The translations under genes were made by a program, and so were the position numbers. The notes beneath the pieces were generated by a model, which searched no databases, was not told the origin of the DNA, and saw only the letters and a list, made by a program, of their open reading frames with translations. From Paraburkholderia sp. PGU19 (GTDB lineage Bacteria; Pseudomonadota; Gammaproteobacteria; Burkholderiales; Burkholderiaceae): DNA of 64,000 nt. How positions within the stretch are numbered: the stretch's first letter is position 1; every line of letters starts with the position of its first letter. Positions 53,465 through 62,228 of the stretch are shown piece by piece. The stretch covers positions 1,116,001 through 1,180,000 of the forward strand of contig NZ_AP023182.1 in NCBI RefSeq assembly GCF_013426915.1, in the 5' to 3' direction.

Positions 53465-54235
53465 TCAAGGCCCGGGCAGGAACTCGACGTCTCCGTACCA
53501 GGCGCGTGTCGTCGTACCAGTATTGTCGGTATCGGTCAGCAGCCCGTAGCCGGTGATTCGTCCTGGTGGTTCGTGAAAGACCCGTTCGTAGTCTTGCACG
53601 ATATTGCGGCGCAGGCTTTGCCACTGCCCCGCGTCGCCGGACAGACCGGAGACCACGATCATCTGTACGCGGTCCGTGTGAGGGTTGGCAATGACAGTGC
53701 CTGGCGCGGCGGTGGTCGACCAGATATACATCAGCGTGGCATAGGGCAACTCCTCGCCACCCAGGCGCTTTGCCACGTCCATCTTGGCTCGGTCGAAAAA
53801 CGATAGCTTGCTTTTGTCGCCGTCAAATAAGAACACCAGTCGCGCTGGCGCGTCTTCCTTTGATCCGACGCGGTTGTCGGCGCCCTCGATCGGTCTTTCT
53901 GCTTTCCAGCGCCATGCCACGACGGGTGTGCGGCCGAGGTCGATATTACCCTCGTGCATCAGCGCAGAAGCAGAGCGGTTCGCGTCCGCCTGCAGGACGG
54001 TGGTGTGGCCGTCGTAAACAAGCGTGTATTGCGTCATGGGTTTGCCATGCGCGACCGGCAGGTTCTTCCAGCCCGCGGGCATCGGTGCGCCGGGCTTGAT
54101 CGTGGAAAAGGCAATGCCCGGCTTTTCGTCCTGAGCAAAGAGGACTGGCGGCAACAGAAGGAGCGCGACGCACACGGTGATCCAGACTGGCCGGGCTGTT
54201 CGCTTTCGTGCCCGACGAATCGAGAGAAGATGCAT
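53465..54235 (-). CDS. DUF3047 exported protein
   Basis: A 256-residue protein with a signal/anchor segment (VWITVCVALLLLPPVLFAQD). The DUF3047 pattern is clear: GWKNLPVAHGKPMTQYTLVY, TVVLQADANRSASALMHEG-type segment (here TTVLQADANRSASALM), TPVVAWRWKAERPIEGADNR, KEDAPARLVFLFDGDKSKLS, RIVRGLxxD-like VQMIVVSGLSGDAGQWQSLR and ITGYGLLTDTDNTGTTTRAW. This all-beta, probably carbohydrate-binding-like domain is of unknown function. It stands alone and is convergent with the Rieske unit. Confidence 0.85.
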   Translation of the reverse strand: MHLLSIRRARKRTARPVWITVCVALLLLPPVLFAQDEKPGIAFSTIKPGAPMPAGWKNLPVAHGKPMTQYTLVYDGHTTVLQADANRSASALMHEGNIDLGRTPVVAWRWKAERPIEGADNRVGSKEDAPARLVFLFDGDKSKLSFFDRAKMDVAKRLGGEELPYATLMYIWSTTAAPGTVIANPHTDRVQMIVVSGLSGDAGQWQSLRRNIVQDYERVFHEPPGRITGYGLLTDTDNTGTTTRAWYGDVEFLPGP

Positions 54236-54654
54236 GGCTGGTCACATTCGTCTTTTGGCTAGCGTCCATTGTAGTCGCCTTAACTGACGGTATTTCAGAG
54301 GGACCTTTACGACCGCGGTTAGGCTCTGTTGATTTGAAAGCTGGACCGCGAATCTGAAGCACAAGACCCGACCCTGCCTAAACACGACAAATCGCGCATC
54401 TCGAAACGATGCAGATTGCCAGTGATCGTGTCCGGTTGATGGACGACAGGGGCTTCATCGGCCTTACGGAAAGCTTTACATAGGGCCGATGAAGGAACGA
54501 TCGCCTTTGAGAGTCGGATGACCGGAAACCGGGGGAAGCCGACTCGTGAACGTCCAACCGACGACGCATGTGAACGGCGGATTGTGGCCCGGGTTCGGCC
54601 TGATGGAATACCACGTGCGCTGACACCACGGTGTTCGACGAGCGCACCGATCAC
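54236..54654. other. intergenic region before the AraC-like remnant
   Basis: No gene supported. Confidence 0.35.
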
Positions 54655-54895
54655 TGGCTCGCATTTCAGAGGCCACGCCTATGATCCGCACGACCACGAC
54701 GACATGTTGGTCGGCTACACCGAGCAAGGCGTGCAACGCTTTCAGTGCCATCGGTCATTGCACACGTGCGTGCCCGGCCGGGCGATCCTGATCGAGCCCG
54801 GCGCGCTGCATGACGGTCATGCGCCGGAGGCCGGCGGCTTCACGTACGCGATGTGTAACTGCCGCAAGACTGGATTGAGCATGCGGCGCGCGAAC
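54655..54895 (+). pseudogene. AraC-family regulator, N-terminal sensor domain remnant
   Basis: Reads SHFRGHAYDPHDHDDMLVGY, TEQGVQRFQCHRSLHTCVPG and RAILIEPGALHDGHAPEAGG. This is the cupin sensor domain of AraC regulators (FxxHxYxxHxHDxY opening and P-x-x-x-HDG end). The frame is lost at about 54893; ARELNLPGLRGVEAAFSHM continues in another frame, and the C-terminal double helix-turn-helix is absent. Not functional. Confidence 0.65.
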
Positions 54896-54989
54896 TGAAT
54901 CTTCCAGGCCTGCGCGGCGTCGAGGCGGCCTTTAGCCATATGCTGGTGGATAATCGCTACCTCGTCGCTGTGATTCAGGCGGCATTTCT

Positions 54990-55245
54990 CGCCATTTATC
55001 GGCCAACCGATGCTCGTGTTCGCCGCCGATCTGTCCAGCCTGGAGGCCACACATCGGCAGACACTCTCGCGCGATCTCGACATCGTGCCGTACGTGCATG
55101 CCATGTTTTCGACCGGACACGATGCGGCAAATCGCGACGTATTCGTGCTCAGGACGCAACCAAACTCGATTTCGTGAGCCTCGCGCCGCATGGCGGCAGG
55201 AAAGCCCTGGACAAGGCGGTGACGGGACTGGCTCTGCATATCTGA
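54990..55245 (+). pseudogene. second remnant fused behind the AraC fragment
   Basis: In one frame QPMLVFAADLSSLEATHRQT, LSRDLDIVPYVHAMFSTGHD and ANRDVFVLRTQ; then in another frame ATKLDFVSLAPHGGRKALDK, AVTGLALHI and stop. The pieces look like the end of one protein broken by a single frameshift near 55160. Family unknown. The 261 bases after it hold nothing supported. Confidence 0.45.
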
Positions 55246-55506
55246 TTCGGGCTTAGGTGCGGCTCCGAATCCCCTATCAGCGAACTCGCGCCTTGCTCGC
55301 CCATATCGATTTCCATCGACGCCTGATTCAGGTAATACGTTATATAACTCTTGCTTCTCTGGCGGAGCCTATCGGTTGTCTCCGCCGACGCCGTGCGTTT
55401 AAGCCTCAACGGTCTTCGACGCACGGTCTTTCGGCGATCGGCCAGGCAGGAGGCGGGAACCCGTTTACGCCGTTTCTTTGATACATGTGGCCAGAAATAG
55501 AACCTG

Positions 55507-55830
55507 CTAATCACCTCCGAAATAAAGCTGCTTCATTTCCTCTGTGGTAGCTGGGCGACTGATAGCGCGAGAGCCGGATGCCGATGTGCCCGACGTCACC
55601 CCGCCATAAGCGGTTGCACCGCTTTGGCTCGATACGCGCGCCTCTGCCGCCTGGATATCCGCCGGATAATTCGGATTTTCTCCTTTGCCCGGGTCATAGC
55701 CGGCTTGCTCCAGCTGCTGTAGCTCAGCGCGTACTTGCGCACGCGTGGTTGTCGCATCCGTCTGAGAGAGTGCGGCGACTGGCAGCGCAAGCGCCGACAC
55801 CGCGGCGATCGCCATAGCAATTGATCTCAT
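55507..55830 (-). CDS. DUF4148 exported protein
   Basis: A 107-residue protein (MRSIAMAIAAVSALALPVAA) with a signal peptide cleaved near ALSQ. The DUF4148 core is TRAQVRAELQQLEQAGYDPG followed by NYPADIQAAEARVSSQ, with serine/glycine-rich tail SGTSASGSRAISRP. GGAGG lies upstream. The family is abundant in Burkholderia and its members are small periplasmic proteins of unknown function. A second member sits at 61824. Confidence 0.85.
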   Translation of the reverse strand: MRSIAMAIAAVSALALPVAALSQTDATTTRAQVRAELQQLEQAGYDPGKGENPNYPADIQAAEARVSSQSGATAYGGVTSGTSASGSRAISRPATTEEMKQLYFGGD

Positions 55831-56147
55831 GGGGGACCTCCTTATGGATGCCAGGGTCGCGTAATACGGATACATGGCTCGATCACTGGCAACCGAAGTC
55901 TAGGAGGCCAAGCCTTCAACTTCGATACAACCGTGAGCGCTCGTAGCGCGCGACGCTAGCCGTATATGAAAGACGATCACAGGACAAGGAAATCGCATGT
56001 TTCAACACGATATGCGTGCACGAAACCGGCGCGGTTCGTCTAGGCCCAAGCAAGTTCGATGAGTGCTTGCGGAAGCGATCCGCGGCCCGTCGTGCGCGAA
56101 ACGCTCCAAAGTCTTGATATGCGCGTGGTCTCTTTCTTACTGACTTG
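55831..56147. other. intergenic region
   Basis: No gene, repeat or RNA supported. Confidence 0.35.
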
Positions 56148-56447
56148 TCATGCTTGAAAGGCGGCTGTTCGATTGCCCAAATAGTCGCAGAGTCGGATAC
56201 GAAGTTTCATCGCGCTAATGTGACTTCTATAGAGCGACCAATTGCCCTGACGCTGGATTTCCGCTATCGACGGGTCGATAAAGAACAAAAGCACCTCTCC
56301 GAAACGTCCATTATTCCTGCTGGTTTCGGGAGTGACTTCAACAAAAAGAACCTGGATTGTTATTTGGGTGTTTCCAAACGCGATAGCAGCAGTCTTGTGG
56401 CGTGTTCCATCCAACACATGAAATTCGATGTGCTTGGTTTGGCGAAA
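56148..56447 (-). CDS. possible ParB-nuclease-like fragment
   Basis: The frame reads TKHIEFHVLDGTRHKTAAIA, FGNTQITIQVLFVEVTPETS, then VLLFFIDPSIAEIQRQG. The VLDGTRHKTAAIAFG segment resembles the DGxHRxxAAxxxG motif of ParB/Srx-like domains. No start codon with ribosome site and no family length, so it is at best a remnant. Confidence 0.25.
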   Translation of the reverse strand, partial: FRQTKHIEFHVLDGTRHKTAAIAFGNTQITIQVLFVEVTPETSRNNGRFGEVLLFFIDPSIAEIQRQGNWSLYRSHISAMKLRIRLCDYLGNRTAAFQA

Positions 56448-56461
56448 GCCAGAAGGCGTTG

Positions 56462-56666
56462 ATGTGGGAACGCTGGCGTAAAGGCGAGTCGCTGCAGCAC
56501 ATCGCCTAGCTATTTAACCGCAAGCATTCGTCGGTACAGGGAATTCTGGCGCAAACTGGAGGGATCCAGCCTGCGCCACGCCGGCGATCCAGGCTGGCGA
56601 ACTGCCGCAGGAACTGTATAAATCGCTGACCTGGGATCGGGAAACAGAGATGGCGGACCTATGGGC
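56462..56666 (+). pseudogene. IS30-family transposase remnant
   Basis: Reads MWERWRKGESLQHIA, an amber stop, then LFNRKHSSVQGILAQTGGIQ and PAPRRRSRLA, which is the N-terminal helix-turn-helix of IS30-type transposases. After an internal deletion it continues in another frame with ELPQELYKSLTWDRETEMAD, the D-D-E region motif LTWDRGxEMA (here with E for G). Only about 200 of the usual 1,000 bases remain. Confidence 0.65.
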
Positions 56667-57045
56667 TAAGCTCGTTTTCTGTCTCGACAGGGGAGCGTTT
56701 TTTGGGGGCTGGATTGGTATTGGCATTCGGCGCCCCACATTTCTCCAAGACCGCTATGGCTTTTTTAGCGAGCGCAACCGTTTCGTCGCATGCGGCAGGG
56801 TCGCTGGCGATTGCCACGCATCCGCCGCCGTTATTGATGCGCGCCAATGCGTTGCGTGCCTTCATGAGGGCTGCTTCCGGAGAACCGCTGTCCGAAATTA
56901 GCGCTGCTACATTAAATGCGCTTCCGGCCGGGGTGACGACCCAGTTTGGACAAGGGGATTTCGCTCGGGCAACGATGGCAACGAAGATTAAGAAAAGGCC
57001 AGCGGCTGGCCATCGGCGGAGCCATGACTTGCGTATAAGAATCAT
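56659..57045 (-). CDS. hypothetical exported protein
   Basis: A 128-residue protein with an N-terminal hydrophobic segment (WPAAGLFLIFVAIVARAKS) and four cysteines (SPCPNW, GGGCVAIASDPAACDE, EKCGAPN) that could form disulfides. The C-terminal NTNPAPKKRSPVETENELSP is polar and runs into the IS30 remnant, so the original end may be lost. Family not recognised. Confidence 0.45.
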   Translation of the reverse strand: MILIRKSWLRRWPAAGLFLIFVAIVARAKSPCPNWVVTPAGSAFNVAALISDSGSPEAALMKARNALARINNGGGCVAIASDPAACDETVALAKKAIAVLEKCGAPNANTNPAPKKRSPVETENELSP

Positions 57046-57216
57046 GGGGATTCTCAGGATGCGTCGACGCGTGGTAGTGAGGAAATGATAGTGAAATTAA
57101 TGTGTTAGTAACAAGTAATGCATTCACTATACTCGAACAGGATCATTAAACTGTCAGCCCGTCATCCTGGGGATGTTGCCGGCCCACCTCATCGGCTACA
57201 CTCATTGGAGGACGAC

Positions 57217-57751
57217 ATGATGCCAAGACACTTACAAATGGGCTTCATCGGGCGCTTTCTGGTGCTAGCGGTGTACGCAATTGCAATGTCAATTGGTCTC
57301 CCGACCATGAGTCGTGCACAGTCACCGGCGAACGTGAAGGAAGCTATGGCATTGCTGAAGGCAAAAACGGCCAAATTGGGCGCGCCGGGGATCAAAGGAG
57401 AGGATGCTGTTGCCGGCAAATAGATCCCGGCTTTGTACTTTGGTACGACGAAAATGAACAACAACTTTACGGTGGTCGATGAGGTCAAGCAGGAGAAGGG
57501 TGGGACTGCCACGTTATTTGTGAAGAGCGGCGATGACTTCGTTCGGGTTGCAACAAACGTGCAAAAAGACGACGGGTTGCGGGCAATTGGCACTGTCCTT
57601 GATCCTAAAGGAAAGCCTTCGCGGCGGTGGGGCCTACTATGGCGAAGCCGACATCCTAGGAAAGCCCTATATAACGGGCTATCAACCGATACATGACGCC
57701 GTTGGGGCCGTCGTCGGTATCTACTACGTCGGCTACCCCAAGATCCAGTGA
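57217..57751 (+). pseudogene. Cache-domain periplasmic protein, amber stop and frameshift
   Basis: Starts MMPRHLQMGFIGRFLVLAVY with a perfect GGAGG and a signal peptide ending near SRAQS. It then reads AKTAKLGAPGIKGEDAVAGK, an amber stop (57421-57423), and continues in frame with IPALYFGTTKMNNNFTVVDE, TATLFVKSGDDFVRVATNV, GTVLDPKGK. A frameshift near 57620 follows, then GGAYYGEADILGKPYITGYQ, PIHDAVGAVVGIYYVGYPKI. This is the classic Cache_3-Cache_2 ligand-binding domain of chemoreceptors, here without transmembrane or signalling parts. Intact relatives are exported single-domain Cache proteins. Confidence 0.75.
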
Positions 57752-58240
57752 GTCGTGGTAAGCGACATGGCGCTTCGTATCCCGCATAAGCAATCGCGGT
57801 TCAGTCCAGTCATATGGGAAGCCTGCACCGGATCGGCGGACATAGGGCGGACACGGACGAAAATGAGAGGGTTGCTATAACCGCTTCCGAGGCACAACCG
57901 ACCTCGGTATGTCCGCCCACGTGTGCGACCGAAAGGCAGGAACTGGGCCGACTGCTGCCCGACGCGGTCGGCAGGACTCGACCCCGGAACTGCCCTTGAA
58001 CCCAGCGCAGACTAGGCGGCGACTTTCAAGGTAGAACGGCCACCCGGCCCCTACTGTTTCTCTGGCAACTCGTCGACCGTTGCGGTCATTTCAGACCCGT
58101 CCGCGGCTGTCGTTTCCGAGCGTCAGCTTTCAGGAAATGCAGTCGGCGGTAATCGACCCCGCACCGGCCGCTCAGTCTAACCCGAACAATCGGTTTTTCC
58201 TTCGTCGCTGGGTTGGCGGTTATCCCGCGGCGACGCCTTC
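57752..58240. other. intergenic region
   Basis: No gene supported on either strand. No terminator with T-run recognised. Confidence 0.35.
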
Positions 58241-58663
58241 TCATTTTCGAATTTGCGCCCCCCTGCCTTGTGTTATCAGCGCCGAGTCCCGCAGGATGCC
58301 GCAGCCGCGCACTTGCATCGACGTGTGGCAATCGGCGCGCAGCGTCCTGAGTTCCCGCTCGCGCCTGGCGAGGTTGCGCCGCTGCCCGCGTACGTTGCTG
58401 ATGTGCTCGTCAAGCAGCACGTCCACCTCGCCGCAATTGGCATCAGGCGCCTCCGTCAACTTCAAGAGCCGCCGTATCTCGGTCAGGCTCATGCCCAGCG
58501 ACCGGCACCGCCGAATGAAACCTAGCCGCGCCACCGTCTCTGAGCCGTAGCGCCGGTAATTCGAGTCAGATCGATCGGGCTTTTCGATGAGCCCCTTCTG
58601 CTCATAGTAGCGAATGGTCGCAACTGGGACATCCACAATCTTTGCCAGATCGCCGATACGCAT
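58241..58663 (-). CDS. cadR: MerR-family Cd(II)/Pb(II)-responsive regulator (CadR-like)
   Basis: A 140-residue MerR regulator from MRIGDLAKIVDVPVATIRYY. The winged helix (residues 1-70: YEQKGLIEKPDRSDSNYRRY, GFIRRCRSLGMSLTEIRRLL) is followed by a dimerisation coiled coil and the metal-binding region. Three cysteines sit where CadR/PbrR place them: ANCGEVD near residue 78, DCHTSM near 112 and GCGI near 119. Divergently transcribed from the MtrA-like gene, with 424 bp between, so it could control that gene or a lost metal pump gene. The 5-codon longer start (58678) is less likely. Confidence 0.88.
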   Translation of the reverse strand: MRIGDLAKIVDVPVATIRYYEQKGLIEKPDRSDSNYRRYGSETVARLGFIRRCRSLGMSLTEIRRLLKLTEAPDANCGEVDVLLDEHISNVRGQRRNLARRERELRTLRADCHTSMQVRGCGILRDSALITQGRGAQIRK

Positions 58664-59087
58664 GGGATTGACCCTCAAGTGCCTTCATGGTTTTCAATTT
58701 AGATATCCAACGCGACCTGCGGCTTGATCTGAGTCAGCGGTTTCAACGACAAACCAGTCAGAATCGACTTGACAGCGAGACGCGGTTGACGCGATTGGGT
58801 GGACGCCAATTGTATTGGGGAGATTGATGATGCCATGCGAATGCCGACGAACTGCAACGAGCAGACCGGCCGAAATCCGGCCCAACGAACCCGAGTCGCA
58901 TGAAGCCGTGCCGACACCTGCCGGAGAACGCCATACCGAATCCGGTTGCGGCCGCACTGGCCCGGCCGAAACTGGACCGAAGGCTTGGGAGCAGCCCAAA
59001 TCGGCGTGTTGTTCCTGCTGCGGCTAACCGCGCAGACGGCTCGCGCGAGGACGCGAAGTTCCCTCGCGGGTACAAATGGAGTAAGCC
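58664..59087. other. divergent promoter region with small Cys-rich frame
   Basis: Between the cadR-like gene and the MtrA-like gene. A plus-strand frame 58815-59027 encodes 70 residues with PCECRR and CCSCCG clusters. It lacks a clear ribosome site and may be a remnant of a metal-binding N terminus such as that of a P-type ATPase, or chance. Confidence 0.35.
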
Positions 59088-60269
59088 GTGGGGCAAGACG
59101 AAACTGCCGCATTGAGCGCCGCTGCGCTAAGCGTTGTTCGTGACGAGTTCGCGAAAGCCATCGCCGCGACCAAATGCCATCGATGTGGGTGCTTGCGGCG
59201 CACCATCGAGGCGCTGGAGAAAGCTACTCCCGTCGTTGTGGAACTGGTGCCGGTGCTCGATAACGCTCGCCGCGTGCTGGTGCCGCAGAAGTACGAGTGC
59301 CTCGGCTGCGAGATCTGTTTTCCGGCGCGTGCCGCTAATGCATTCGCCGAGGCGTTTCCGCAGGCGCCGCCAGAAGCAGCGCTTTGTCCTGTCGAGGCGC
59401 CCGAAGAACGCAGCGGCTGGCCGCCCCTGCCAGGTGATTACTCTGTCGTCAGGTACGGGGCGTCCGTAGCCGTATGCACGCTAAACAGCGAGAGTCTCGC
59501 AAAGGAACTCGCGCACTCCGCACCTGATGGGCTCGCCATTGCCGGCACGATGCATACCGAGAATCTGGGCATAGAGCGTGTCATTCGCAACGTGCTGGCC
59601 AATTCCAACATTCGATTTCTGGTCCTGTGCGGCGAGGATTCCCGGCAGTCGATTGGCCATTTGCCGGGACAATCGATGGAGAGCCTGTTCGCCAATGGTC
59701 TTGACGACAAGCAGCGTATCGCCGGTGCGAAGGGGAAACGCCCATACTTGAAGAATGTTGGGCCGCAGCACATCCGGGTCTTCAAGGAACAGGTGCAGCT
59801 TGTTTCGTTGATTGGCGAGCAGGATGCTGCCCGTATCGGTCAAGTCATTGTGGACTGCCACGCTCAGGGGCTGCCACCGTTTGATGGGACCGTGACTGAC
59901 GTTTCCGTTAAAACCGTGCAAGCCAGGGAGCCGCAGTTTTTCAAGTCCGACCCGGCCGGTTTCTTCATCGTCTACCCAGACCGTCGCGTACACGAGCTGG
60001 TGGTTGAGCATTACACGAACGCGGGCGTCCTTGATTGCGTCGTGGAGGGATCGACGCCTACAGCCGTCTATGCGGAAATCGTGAAGCTAGCGCTTGTGAG
60101 TCAACTGGATCACGCCGCCTATCTTGGGCGCGAGCTCTCAATTGCGGAACGCTGCCTCCAGACGAGCGAGTCTTATGTTCAGGATCGGGCGCCCGGCGAG
60201 CCAATGCTCACACACGAAGCCACCAAGACGGATAGCTGCGGCCCACCAGTACGCCATACCATTGGATGA
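59088..60269 (+). CDS. bacterial MtrA-like protein with cysteine-rich N terminus
   Basis: A 393-residue protein from GTG (GGAG upstream). Residues 105-255 match MtrA, the corrinoid-binding subunit of the archaeal methyltetrahydromethanopterin:coenzyme M methyltransferase: WPPLPGDYSVVRYGASVAVC, GLAIAGTMHTENLGIERVI, NIRFLVLCGEDS, HLPGQSMESLFANGLDD. His191 (IGHLPGQS) aligns by spacing with the cobalt-ligating His of MtrA. Residues 30-77 add two cysteine clusters (CHRCGC and CLGCEIC) that look like metal or Fe-S ligands. The C terminus (PAGFFIVYPDRRVHELVVEH, VEGSTPTAVYAEIVKLALVS) resembles a domain attached to other bacterial MtrA homologues (DUF4346, from memory). No transmembrane anchor. Followed 328 bp later by an AhpD-like gene. 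Role unknown; a cobamide-linked methyl transfer is plausible. Confidence 0.75.
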   Translation: MGQDETAALSAAALSVVRDEFAKAIAATKCHRCGCLRRTIEALEKATPVVVELVPVLDNARRVLVPQKYECLGCEICFPARAANAFAEAFPQAPPEAALCPVEAPEERSGWPPLPGDYSVVRYGASVAVCTLNSESLAKELAHSAPDGLAIAGTMHTENLGIERVIRNVLANSNIRFLVLCGEDSRQSIGHLPGQSMESLFANGLDDKQRIAGAKGKRPYLKNVGPQHIRVFKEQVQLVSLIGEQDAARIGQVIVDCHAQGLPPFDGTVTDVSVKTVQAREPQFFKSDPAGFFIVYPDRRVHELVVEHYTNAGVLDCVVEGSTPTAVYAEIVKLALVSQLDHAAYLGRELSIAERCLQTSESYVQDRAPGEPMLTHEATKTDSCGPPVRHTIG

Positions 60270-60597
60270 CGCCGACAGAAAACGTTTTCCGTAGTCGGTG
60301 AATCACCGCAAGTGGCAAGGTCCAGTCCGACCCGGATCCGGCCGAACACTGAACATTCGCCGGCACCGTCTTGCTGTCACAAACGGCCGATCGGCCGGAG
60401 CAACAATCGCCCGTCAGCAGTGGGACCCTTGGCTATTCATTCTGCTGGCATAGGCCTAAGGATGCAGCTAGTCACAGTCGGACGTGACCGGGCCGTCAAT
60501 TCATGTGACCTTGCGCTACGTCACGAAGATGCGCTTAGGAACAGCTCAAAGTGCAAGTGCGGGTAATTCAGTACGACTTCTGGACCGAGGAGGTTTT
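60270..60597. other. intergenic region upstream of the AhpD-like gene
   Basis: No gene supported. The short inverted repeat GGCCGATCGGCC (about 60386-60397) is a perfect 12-bp palindrome of unknown role. Confidence 0.4.
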
Positions 60598-60945
60598 ATG
60601 AGCGGCATTCCCACATTCAAGGAAGCAGTTGCAGATGTGTCTGCGCATATGCGCCAACTGCGCACGACACAGCCTGATCTGATGACGGCCTTCGGGCTGC
60701 TGGCGGCTGCCGGCACAAGAGAGGGTGCATTGAACAAAAAGACGCGCGAACTGGTGGCGCTCGGTATCGCGGTCGCTTGCCGCTGCGACGACTGCATTGG
60801 TTTTCATGTGCAGACGCTTGCCCGTCTCGGTATCACACGAGCGGAACTGGAGGACGTATTGGGTACAGCCGTGTATATGGGAGGTGGACCTTCGATGATG
60901 TACGCGACGCACGCCATGGCGGCTTTTGATGAATTCTCTTCCTGA
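60598..60945 (+). CDS. carboxymuconolactone decarboxylase / AhpD-family protein
   Basis: A 115-residue protein preceded by GAGGAGG. All-helical AhpD fold with the redox motif CDDC (Cys63, Cys66) and His70 in CRCDDCIGFHVQTLARLGIT. ATRAELEDVLGTAVYMGGGP-type end (here RAELEDVLGTAVYMGGGPSM) completes the domain. The CxxC-x3-H motif identifies the AhpD (peroxidase-linked thiol) branch over true decarboxylases. It probably acts in the cytoplasm as a thiol-disulfide or peroxide-related enzyme. An additional cysteine (Cys61) precedes the motif. It follows the MtrA-like gene in the same direction. Confidence 0.9.
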   Translation: MSGIPTFKEAVADVSAHMRQLRTTQPDLMTAFGLLAAAGTREGALNKKTRELVALGIAVACRCDDCIGFHVQTLARLGITRAELEDVLGTAVYMGGGPSMMYATHAMAAFDEFSS

Positions 60946-61823
60946 TGCATTTTTGATTCGACGATGACCGATGGGGTTCCGTCTCCCGATGATTGTCTGG
61001 CGCTACATTAAGGAAATGCCCCGGTCGCCATACCCGGGGCTCTTGAATGAGGCCGGCAGGCCGCTCTCTTCGAAATGACTAGGCTGCCGAAACAGACGGT
61101 GGGCGTCGTACTGCCGACGGACTATGCGTTCAATCCGGACCGCACGTCGATTTTCATTTCGATGGGCGTGACGTTCATTTCTCACGCGCACAACGCGTTC
61201 CCGTCACGAGCAGAGAAGATCGGTATCCTGCTCTACTTGTGCCGCTGGTTATCGATGGGCGCGGCGGCCGTGGCGGCTCGTCGACGACAACGTCGACGGG
61301 CGTAATGCCCGGCCTACGCAGACGTCGCGCAAATGCGTGCGAACAAAGCAATCCTCGCACGCCACCGCAAACGACCGTGTTTGCGCTGCCCAATGTCGAC
61401 CGCGCGGCGAAGCACCCGACGGCTGCCTACACGGACCACAACCTCGCGTTCGGCGTGTATGTCGATGCACAAAGCGCGTCCTACGAAACGCATCGATGGG
61501 GCGAGGCTGCGCGAGTCGCTCGCCGAACAGCCTGTCAGTTTGCAGGCGTTGCTCGGCAGCGCGATCGCCGAAGCCTGCTCCTCCAATCGAACCTTCACTG
61601 AATTTCACGCGAAATAACCTCATGCGACTCTTTGAGTGTCGCCTCCTCCATCGCGGCCGTAATCACGCTCTCATGTGCATCCACATATGCAGACGTCCCA
61701 GCGTCGGCCGCGAATGGATCTTCCCTCACGAGGCCGTTAACGGAACGTTAAGGATCGCCACCTAGGATGGAGTTAACCACGACGAATTTCCCTTCGCGTC
61801 ACCGTCGCGATAGGGAGGTAGAT
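60946..61823. other. 878-bp region with possible gene fragments
   Basis: Plus-strand stretches such as PKQTVGVVLPTDYAFNPDRT (about 61085), FALPNVDRAAKHPTAAYTDH (about 61380) and RLRESLAEQPVSLQALLGSA (about 61510) look partly coding but fall in different frames and match no family I know; probably debris. The paired TTAA box for the next gene lies at 61736. Confidence 0.35.
61736..61752 (+). promoter_or_regulatory. paired TTAA box upstream of the second DUF4148 gene
   Basis: GTTAAC, five bases (GGAAC), GTTAAG: two TTAA half-sites with an 11-bp period, 72 bases before the ATG at 61824. TAGGAT (about 61763-61768) follows as a possible -10. Same layout as the sites at 17312 and 51591. Confidence 0.5.
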
Positions 61824-62228
61824 ATGAAATCCGCAATAGTTGCGGCCGCGCTTTCCGCTACCCTTCCACTTCCGTCGATGTCATTCGCTCAGAATTCAGA
61901 CGGACTGGTAACTCGTCAACAGGTGATCAATGAACTTGTTCAGCTTAGACAGGCGGGTTACAAGCTCTCACGAGCACAATATCCCGACAACATCCAGGCC
62001 GCCGAAAGACGCATCGCCGCACAGCGTGACGGGGCGACGAGCGCATCGAGTACCACCGCAACCGTGGATCGCAGATCTGGCAATCAGGCAGCAGCCAATG
62101 ACGCGATCCAGCGACACAGTGGCTTGAATGGCGCAGTTTCCTCCGTTGGCGGATCCATGAGCGGAACCTCTGTGTCCGGATCCCACGCTTCCGCAAGTGG
62201 CTGGCAGGTGATGTTCACCCACCATTGA
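61824..62228 (+). CDS. DUF4148 exported protein
   Basis: A 134-residue protein (MKSAIVAAALSATLPLPSMS) with a signal peptide cleaved near SFAQN, preceded by GGGAGG. The DUF4148 core is VTRQQVINELVQLRQAGYKL followed by QYPDNIQAAERRIAAQ. The tail is serine/glycine-rich (GGSMSGTSVSGSHAS). Paralogue of the gene at 55507. A paired TTAA box lies upstream, suggesting control by an OmpR-family regulator, possibly the partner of the sensor kinase at the window end. Confidence 0.85.
   Translation: MKSAIVAAALSATLPLPSMSFAQNSDGLVTRQQVINELVQLRQAGYKLSRAQYPDNIQAAERRIAAQRDGATSASSTTATVDRRSGNQAAANDAIQRHSGLNGAVSSVGGSMSGTSVSGSHASASGWQVMFTHH

Noticed and set aside
61075..61617. Frames with partly coding look between the AhpD-like and DUF4148 genes
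   Set aside because: Segments fall in different frames and match no family, so no gene can be supported.
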